From [Flavobacterium] thermophilum (lineage in GTDB: Bacteria; Bacillota; Bacilli; Bacillales; Anoxybacillaceae): 64,000 bases of DNA. Of the stretch, positions 58,424 through 64,000 are shown piece by piece. The notes below the pieces were generated by a model. It made no database searches and was not told the DNA's origin. It worked only from the letters and a program-made list of their open reading frames with translations. How positions within the stretch are numbered: the first letter of the stretch is position 1; every line of letters starts with the position of its first letter. The stretch is from the NCBI GenBank assembly GCA_900450595.1, contig UGGS01000001.1:310001-374000 (forward strand), written 5' to 3'. The translations under genes and the position numbers were made by a program.

Positions 58424-59326
58424 GTGAGCGTTTTTGTCAATAAAGATACGAAAGTGATCGTACAAGGGATTACCGGTTCGCAAGGGCTGTTTCATACAAA
58501 ACAGATGATTGAATACGGAACGAACATTGTCGGCGGCGTTACGCCGGGCAAAGGCGGCACGGAAGTCGAAGGCGTGCCGGTGTTTGACACCGTTTCCGAA
58601 GCGGTCGAAAAAACAGGCGCGAACGCCTCGGTCATTTACGTTCCGCCGGCGTTTGCTGCAGACGCCATTATGGAAGCGGTCGACGCCGGGCTTGATCTTG
58701 TCGTCTGCATCACCGAAGGCATTCCGGTGCTCGATATGGTGAAAGTGAAGCGGTACATGGAAGGGAAAAAGACTCGCCTCATCGGCCCGAACTGCCCGGG
58801 CGTCATTACGCCGGAAGAGTGCAAAATCGGCATTATGCCGGGCTACATCCATAAAAAAGGGCACGTCGGCATCGTCTCGCGCTCCGGCACGCTGACGTAT
58901 GAAGCGGTTCACCAATTGACGCAAGCCGGCATCGGCCAATCGACGGCGGTCGGCATTGGCGGCGACCCGGTCAACGGCACGAACTTCATCGATGTGCTGA
59001 AGGCGTTTAACGAAGACGAGGAGACGTACGCGGTCATTATGATCGGCGAAATCGGCGGCACGGCGGAAGAAGAAGCGGCCGAATGGGTGAAAGCGAACAT
59101 GACGAAGCCGGTCGTCGGCTTTATCGGCGGGCAAACGGCGCCTCCGGGCAAACGGATGGGCCATGCCGGCGCCATCATTTCCGGCGGCAAAGGCACGGCG
59201 GCGGAAAAAATCAAGAAAATGACCGAATGCGGCATCAAAGTAGCGGAAACGCCGGCCGTCATCGGCGAAACGCTCATTTCGGTCTTGAAAGAGCGCGGTT
59301 TATACGAAAAATGCAAAACGCATTAA
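58424..59326 (+). CDS. sucD: succinyl-CoA synthetase, alpha subunit
   Basis: 300 residues. Binds CoA through the Rossmann domain ([20 protein letters not shown]) and carries the phosphorylated His in [17 protein letters not shown] (~His 246). [17 protein letters not shown] and [14 protein letters not shown] are standard. GTG start at 58424, with GAGGGAG upstream. Closes the operon with a GC-rich hairpin. Confidence 0.96.
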   Translation: MSVFVNKDTKVIVQGITGSQGLFHTKQMIEYGTNIVGGVTPGKGGTEVEGVPVFDTVSEAVEKTGANASVIYVPPAFAADAIMEAVDAGLDLVVCITEGIPVLDMVKVKRYMEGKKTRLIGPNCPGVITPEECKIGIMPGYIHKKGHVGIVSRSGTLTYEAVHQLTQAGIGQSTAVGIGGDPVNGTNFIDVLKAFNEDEETYAVIMIGEIGGTAEEEAAEWVKANMTKPVVGFIGGQTAPPGKRMGHAGAIISGGKGTAAEKIKKMTECGIKVAETPAVIGETLISVLKERGLYEKCKTH

Positions 59327-59332
59327 CATGGG

Positions 59333-59360
59333 GCCCCGCACGTTGCCGTGCGGGGCGCTG
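59333..59360 (+). terminator. GC-rich hairpin after sucD
   Basis: Perfect 10-bp stem GCCCCGCACG / CGTGCGGGGC with TTGC loop, six bases after the sucD stop. Only a short T tract (GCTGTTT) follows, so termination may be partial. Confidence 0.7.
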
Positions 59361-59389
59361 TTTGCCATTGACGCAGAAAGGAGAATGGT

Positions 59390-60271
59390 ATGTACGATAC
59401 AGTTCGCGACCGGCTCATTCATCTTCACCATTGCCGCGGAGCCGGCTGGAAGACGATCCGCTCTCTGCTTGACGCGGACCCGACGCTTGCCGCTCCATTT
59501 TCCATGCCCCCTCACTCCCTTCGCCCGCTCGTTCCGCTTACTTCTCAACAATTCGCCGCTTTTTTCCGCGACCTGCATTCCATTGATCTTCACCGGCTCA
59601 TCAAAACGTATCAAGCTCGCCGCATTCACGTCATAACCGTGTTCGATGATCACTATCCGCCGCTGTTAAAGCATATTTACGCGCCGCCATGGGTGCTGTA
59701 TGCAAAAGGGAACGCCGGCTTGCTTCAACAAACAAAGTTGATCAGCATCGTCGGCACGCGGCGCCCGACCAAAGACGGGCTCGAAGCGCTTGACAAGCTT
59801 GTTCCGCCCCTTTCGGCCGCCGGATGGACGATCGTCAGCGGGCTGGCTGCCGGCATCGACATTCATGCCCATCGGCTTGCCGTCAAGTACGGCGGAACGA
59901 CGATCGCCGTCATCGCCGGTGGGCTGGATCATGTTTACCCGAAAGCGCACTGGCCCTTCGCCCGCTATTTGATGAATGAACAGCTTGTCATCGCCGAACA
60001 TCCGCCGGCAACGAAGCCGCAGGCATGGCACTTTCCGGCGCGCAACCGCATCATCAGCGGACTGTCGCTCGGCACGCTCGTCGTGCAAGCGAAACGGAAA
60101 AGCGGTTCGCTCATCACCGCCGCGTATGCGCTCGAGCAAGGGCGGGAAGTGTTTGCCGTCCCCGGTCCGATCGGTTTGGCGGAATCCGCCGGGCCGAATA
60201 CGCTTATTCAGCACGGGGCAAAACTAGTGCAGGAAGCGGAAGACATCATCGTCGAATTCCCGTACGTATAA
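59390..60271 (+). CDS. dprA: DNA-processing protein DprA (Smf)
   Basis: 293 residues. Loads RecA on incoming single-stranded DNA during transformation. Helix-hairpin-helix-like N-terminus, then extended Rossmann fold: LISIVGTRRPTKDGLEALDK, WTIVSGLAAGIDIHAHRLAV, AVIAGGLDHVYPKAH and FPARNRIISGLSLGTLVVQA. AAAGGAG precedes the ATG. Lies before topA as in B. subtilis (smf-topA). No other competence gene is in the window. Confidence 0.95.
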   Translation: MYDTVRDRLIHLHHCRGAGWKTIRSLLDADPTLAAPFSMPPHSLRPLVPLTSQQFAAFFRDLHSIDLHRLIKTYQARRIHVITVFDDHYPPLLKHIYAPPWVLYAKGNAGLLQQTKLISIVGTRRPTKDGLEALDKLVPPLSAAGWTIVSGLAAGIDIHAHRLAVKYGGTTIAVIAGGLDHVYPKAHWPFARYLMNEQLVIAEHPPATKPQAWHFPARNRIISGLSLGTLVVQAKRKSGSLITAAYALEQGREVFAVPGPIGLAESAGPNTLIQHGAKLVQEAEDIIVEFPYV

Positions 60272-60280
60272 TGATCATGT

Positions 60281-60309
60281 TTGACAAATGCGGCAATAAT
60301 CATTAATAA
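60281..60309 (+). promoter_or_regulatory. sigma-A promoter of topA
   Basis: TTGACA (60281-60286), 17 bases, TAATAA (60304-60309): consensus -35 and ideal spacing, 40 bases before the topA start. Confidence 0.75.
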
Positions 60310-60349
60310 TAATGAAGATTTCAATTTACTTCCTAGGGGTGGAAGATGG

Positions 60350-62425
60350 ATGTCAGACTACTTGGTTATCGTCGAATCGCCAACGAAAGCGAAGACGATC
60401 GAGCGGTACTTAGGAAAAAAATATACGGTCAAAGCTTCGATGGGACACGTTCGCGATTTGCCAAAAAGCCAGATGGGCGTTGATATAGACCGCGGCTACG
60501 CATTGAAATATATTACGATTCGCGGCAAAGGCCAGGTGATTAAGGAGCTGAAAACGGCGGCCAAAAAGGCGAAAAAAGTGTTTCTTGCCGCCGACCCGGA
60601 TCGGGAAGGGGAAGCGATCGCCTGGCATTTGGCCCACATGCTCGATTTAGACATTCACTCAGACTGCCGCGTCGTTTTTCATGAAATTACAAAGGATGCC
60701 ATTCAGCAGTCGTTCCAGCAGCCGCGCTCCATCAACATGAATCTTGTCGACGCCCAACAGGCGCGGCGCGTGCTCGACCGCCTCGTCGGCTACAACATCA
60801 GCCCGCTCTTATGGAAAAAAGTCAAAAAAGGGTTGAGCGCCGGCCGCGTCCAATCGGTTGCGCTCCGTCTGATCATCGACCGGGAAAAAGAAATTCGCCA
60901 GTTTCAGCCGGAAGAATATTGGACGATTCAAGCGACGTTTCAAAAAGGGGATGAGGCGTTTGCGGCTTCGTTTTACGGGATGGACGGCGAAAAGCGGGAA
61001 TTAAAAACGGAAGCGGACGTCAAAGCGGTGCTCGCCCGCTTGAGCGGGACCGCGTTTACGGTGAAAACGGTGACAAAGCGGGAGCGAAAACGCAGCCCGG
61101 TGCCCCCATTTACCACATCGTCACTGCAGCAGGAGGCGGCGCGCAAGCTGAATTTCCGCACGAAAAAGACGATGATGATCGCCCAGCAGCTGTACGAAGG
61201 GATCGACCTCGGCAGCGAAGGGACGGTCGGTTTGATCACGTATATGCGCACCGATTCAACGCGCGTCGCCGAGACGGCGCAGCAAGAGGCGGCAGCGTAC
61301 ATTGAGGCCAAATTCGGCGCGGCGTACGTCAGTCAGGAGAAGCGGAAAGAAAAGAACAGCGCGAACGCCCAAGACGCCCACGAGGCGATTCGCCCGACCT
61401 CGGCGTTTCGCGATCCGGAGAACGTGAAGCCATATTTGACGCGCGACCAGTTTCGGTTGTATAAACTCATTTGGGAACGGTTTATCGCCAGCCAGATGGC
61501 GGCGGCGGTGCTTGACACCATGAGCGTCGAGCTGGAAAACAACGGCGTCGTGTTCCGCGCGAGCGGCTCGACGGTGAAGTTTCCGGGGTTTATGAAAGTG
61601 TATATTGAAGGGACGGACGATCAAGCGGAAGAGCAAGACCGGCTTCTTCCGGACTTGACGGAAGGGGAGACGGTCAAGAGCGAGGCGGTCGACCCGAAGC
61701 AGCACTTTACCCAGCCGCCGCCGCGCTATACGGAAGCGCGCCTTGTCAAAACGTTGGAGGAGCTCGGCATCGGCCGCCCATCGACCTACGCCCCGACGCT
61801 CGATACGATCCAAAAACGCAACTACGTCGTGTTGGAAAACAAACGGTTCGTCCCGACGGAGCTCGGGGAAATCGTTGTCGAGCTGATGCTAGAGTTTTTC
61901 CCGGAAATCATCGATGTCGAGTTTACGGCGAAAATGGAAAAAGAGCTGGATGGAATTGAAGAGGGAAAAGTGGAATGGATCAAAGTCGTCGATGAGTTTT
62001 ACCGCGAGTTCGAGAAAAGGTTGAAAGTGGCGGAAAAAGAAATGCGCGAAGTGGAGATTAAAGACGAGCCGGCCGGGATCGACTGCGACATATGCGGCAG
62101 CCCGATGGTGTACAAAATGGGCCGCTTCGGCAAGTTTATCGCCTGCTCCAATTTTCCCGAATGCCGCCATACGAAGCCGATCGTCAAACAAATCGGCGTC
62201 AAATGCCCGAAGTGCCATGAAGGAGAGATTGTCGAGCGCAACACGAAGAAAAAGCGGATCTTTTACGGTTGCAGCCGCTTTCCGGAGTGCGATTTTGTCT
62301 CCTGGGATAAGCCGCTTGCCCGCCCATGCCCGAAATGCGGCGGCCTGCTTGTCGAGAAAAAGTTAAAAAAAGGCGTGCAAGTGCAATGCACGGCCTGCGA
62401 TTATGAAGAACAGCCGGAAACATAA
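60350..62425 (+). CDS. topA: DNA topoisomerase I
   Basis: 691 residues. Relaxes negative supercoils. Toprim domain ([38 protein letters not shown]), active-site Tyr in [16 protein letters not shown] (~298), gate motifs [19 protein letters not shown]. Three C-terminal zinc fingers ([30 protein letters not shown] ... [21 protein letters not shown] ... CTAC, ~580-688). ATG 60350 fits AGGGGTGG and the family start; the upstream open codons run through the promoter. Confidence 0.96.
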   Translation: MSDYLVIVESPTKAKTIERYLGKKYTVKASMGHVRDLPKSQMGVDIDRGYALKYITIRGKGQVIKELKTAAKKAKKVFLAADPDREGEAIAWHLAHMLDLDIHSDCRVVFHEITKDAIQQSFQQPRSINMNLVDAQQARRVLDRLVGYNISPLLWKKVKKGLSAGRVQSVALRLIIDREKEIRQFQPEEYWTIQATFQKGDEAFAASFYGMDGEKRELKTEADVKAVLARLSGTAFTVKTVTKRERKRSPVPPFTTSSLQQEAARKLNFRTKKTMMIAQQLYEGIDLGSEGTVGLITYMRTDSTRVAETAQQEAAAYIEAKFGAAYVSQEKRKEKNSANAQDAHEAIRPTSAFRDPENVKPYLTRDQFRLYKLIWERFIASQMAAAVLDTMSVELENNGVVFRASGSTVKFPGFMKVYIEGTDDQAEEQDRLLPDLTEGETVKSEAVDPKQHFTQPPPRYTEARLVKTLEELGIGRPSTYAPTLDTIQKRNYVVLENKRFVPTELGEIVVELMLEFFPEIIDVEFTAKMEKELDGIEEGKVEWIKVVDEFYREFEKRLKVAEKEMREVEIKDEPAGIDCDICGSPMVYKMGRFGKFIACSNFPECRHTKPIVKQIGVKCPKCHEGEIVERNTKKKRIFYGCSRFPECDFVSWDKPLARPCPKCGGLLVEKKLKKGVQVQCTACDYEEQPET

Positions 62426-62517
62426 CGGAGTGTTGAACACAATTCAGAATTTTAGAAGAAATAGTTGCGCTGCAACCAATCATATGGTACGATGTAGAGG
62501 CATTGCGGGGTGAGGCG

Positions 62518-63420
62518 ATGAAAAATGCGACATTTGCGTTACAATTGTTCATGGAATATTTACAAATCGAGAAAAATTATTCACAATATACTATTGCGTG
62601 CTACCGGCGCGATATTGAGCAGTTTTTCCAGTTCATGAACGAAGAAGGGATCAATGAGCTTGACCAAGTCGCCTACAGCGACGTCCGCTTATATTTGACG
62701 AAACTGTATGGCCAGCATTTGGCCAGCCGTTCGGTCGCCCGTAAAATTTCCAGTTTGCGCAGCTTTTACAAATTTTTGATGCGCGAAGGGCGGGCGGCCG
62801 AAAATCCGTTTGCGCTTGCGACACTGCCGAAGAAAGAGCAAAAAATTCCTAATTTTTTATACCCGAAAGAATTAGAAGCGTTGTTTCTTGTCAATGATGA
62901 AAATACGGCCCTCGGCCAGCGCAATGCGGCGCTGCTTGAGTTGTTGTACGCGACTGGCGCTCGGGTTAGTGAATGTTGTCACATACAGCTGTCTGATGTC
63001 GATTTTGTTGCGGAAACTGTGCTCATTCACGGCAAAGGAAACAAGCAGCGCTACGTTCCGTTTGGCCGTCCGGCCCGCGAAGCGCTTGAACGGTATATTC
63101 ATGGGGGCCGACGCGAGCTGACCAGAAAGCTGCGGGCGGACCACCGCTATTTATTTGTCAACGCCCGAGGCAATCCGCTCACGCCTCGGGGAGTGCGCCA
63201 TATTTTGGATCGGATTGTCGAAGCTGCTGCGCTGACGCAAAACATCAGCCCGCATGTGCTTCGGCATACGTTTGCGACTCATTTGCTCAACGAAGGGGCC
63301 GATCTCCGTTCGGTGCAGGAACTGCTCGGCCATGCGCATTTGTCATCGACGCAAGTGTATACACATGTAACGAAAGACCGGTTGCGACATATTTATTTGC
63401 AGGCGCATCCGCGGGCATAG
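62518..63420 (+). CDS. xerC: tyrosine recombinase XerC (CodV)
   Basis: 300 residues. Resolves chromosome dimers at dif with XerD. SAM-like N-terminal domain (QIEKNYSQYTIACYRRDIEQ) and catalytic domain with Arg in YATGARVSECCHI, Lys in HGKGNKQRYVPF, His-x2-Arg in HVLRHTFATHLL, and Tyr in HLSSTQVYTHVTK. ATG 62518 chosen for GGGGTGAGG at 1-7 bases; a TTG at 62503 is in frame but lacks a site. Begins the xerC-hslV-hslU-codY group. The trmFO gene usually found just before it is missing. Confidence 0.94.
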   Translation: MKNATFALQLFMEYLQIEKNYSQYTIACYRRDIEQFFQFMNEEGINELDQVAYSDVRLYLTKLYGQHLASRSVARKISSLRSFYKFLMREGRAAENPFALATLPKKEQKIPNFLYPKELEALFLVNDENTALGQRNAALLELLYATGARVSECCHIQLSDVDFVAETVLIHGKGNKQRYVPFGRPAREALERYIHGGRRELTRKLRADHRYLFVNARGNPLTPRGVRHILDRIVEAAALTQNISPHVLRHTFATHLLNEGADLRSVQELLGHAHLSSTQVYTHVTKDRLRHIYLQAHPRA

Positions 63421-63444
63421 CCCGCATGTAAGGAGGGGAAAGCG

Positions 63445-63987
63445 ATGGAACGCTTTCATGCAACGACGATTTTTGCCATCCGCCATAACGGCGCAGCGGC
63501 GATGGCTGGCGACGGCCAAGTGACGTTCGGCAACGCCGTCGTGATGAAGCATACGGCGAAAAAAGTGCGGCGCCTGTTTCAAGGCAAAGTGCTCGCCGGC
63601 TTTGCCGGCTCAGTGGCGGACGCGTTTACGCTGTTTGAAATGTTTGAAGGCAAGCTGGAACAGGTCAACGGCAACTTGCCGCGCGCGGCCGTCGAGCTGG
63701 CGAAAGAGTGGCGGAGCGATAAAGTGCTGCGCCGCCTTGAGGCGATGTTGATTGTCATGGATAAGGAACATTTGCTGCTGATTTCCGGCACAGGGGAAGT
63801 GATTGAACCGGATGACGGCATGCTCGCCATCGGCTCGGGCGGTCAGTATGCGTTGGCTGCTGGGCGTGCGTTGAAGAAGTACGCCGGCGGCTCGATGACC
63901 GCCAAGGAGATTGCGAAGGCGGCGCTGGAGATCGCCGCTGACATTTGCGTTTATACGAACAGCCATATTATTGTCGAAGAGCTGTAA
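63445..63987 (+). CDS. hslV: ATP-dependent protease subunit HslV (ClpQ/CodW)
   Basis: 180 residues, proteasome-like peptidase of the HslUV complex. Core motifs: [37 protein letters not shown] and [16 protein letters not shown]. The N-terminus reads [11 protein letters not shown]: five residues precede the Thr aligned with the catalytic Thr of E. coli HslV, and the Ser that serves as N-terminal nucleophile in B. subtilis CodW is Glu here. Which residue is the nucleophile is unclear. AAGGAGGGG precedes the ATG. An AAAAGGAGGAGG at 63987-63998 is the ribosome site of the next gene, expected to be hslU, outside the window. Confidence 0.93.
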   Translation: MERFHATTIFAIRHNGAAAMAGDGQVTFGNAVVMKHTAKKVRRLFQGKVLAGFAGSVADAFTLFEMFEGKLEQVNGNLPRAAVELAKEWRSDKVLRRLEAMLIVMDKEHLLLISGTGEVIEPDDGMLAIGSGGQYALAAGRALKKYAGGSMTAKEIAKAALEIAADICVYTNSHIIVEEL

Positions 63988-64000
63988 AAAGGAGGAGGCC

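Noticed and set aside
62440..62465. CodY-box-like TTCAGAA sequence upstream of xerC
   Set aside because: Only about 10 of 15 consensus positions match, which is common by chance in AT-rich DNA.

Overview
The window is chromosomal DNA from a thermophilic Bacillaceae, most likely Geobacillus or a close relative. Evidence: the core gene order matches the Bacillus subtilis block pyrE ... yloA-yloB-yloC-remA-gmk-rpoZ-coaBC-priA-def-fmt-rsmB-rlmN-prpC-prkC-rsgA-rpe-thiN-spoVM-rpmB-yloU-yloV-sdaAB-sdaAA-recG-fapR-plsX-fabD-fabG-acpP-rnc-smc-ftsY-ylxM-ffh-rpsP-khpA-ylqD-rimM-trmD-rplS-lepB-rbgA-rnhB-ylqG-ylqH-sucCD-dprA-topA-xerC-hslV. Coding DNA is visibly GC-rich at third positions, and the IS families and a geobacillin-type peptide gene fit this genus. 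The sporulation gene spoVM and the YloC/RemA pair place it among spore-forming Bacillales. Species assignment is inference.

Layout. 1-475 is the 3' end of pyrE. About 480-11270 is an accessory island. It holds an IS1634-like transposase remnant, a YD-repeat (Rhs/WapA-like) toxin remnant with a frameshifted small gene behind it, an intact ISL3-family IS with its 8-bp target duplication, two MITE-like elements, and a nisin/geobacillin I-type lanthipeptide precursor gene. Next come a small secreted-protein gene cut inside its signal peptide by an IS630-family element, a three-permease plus one-ATPase ABC transporter, an antitoxin whose PIN toxin partner has been gutted by an IS4-family element, and a Uma2-family nuclease. 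From 11272 to the end the window is housekeeping sequence: translation quality control (rqcH), Ca2+ P-type ATPase, RNA processing, CoA and formyl-Met metabolism, Ser/Thr kinase-phosphatase signalling, serine degradation, fatty-acid synthesis with its regulator FapR, chromosome segregation and SRP, ribosomal proteins and tRNA/rRNA maturation, TCA-cycle sucCD, DNA processing and topology, and the start of the xerC-hslVU-codY group.

The item most worth following is the island segment 3580-8775: an orphan class I lanthipeptide precursor (56 aa, seven Cys, FDLD leader motif, nisin-like SLCTPGC core). It is not in any automatic open-reading-frame list cut at 60 aa. Downstream lie a DUF2712-like secreted protein and an ABC transporter whose ATPase carries a Glu in place of the Q-loop Gln, the E-loop typical of lantibiotic and bacitracin self-protection transporters. 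No LanB, LanC, LanT or LanP gene is visible in the window.

The conserved part has two departures from the B. subtilis order. An ISLre2-family element sits in the last codons of trmD and separates it from rplS, which has its own promoter and leader immediately downstream. trmFO, normally between topA and xerC, is absent. Promoters, terminators, the FapR operator and a cre-like site were read by eye; none has been scored computationally.
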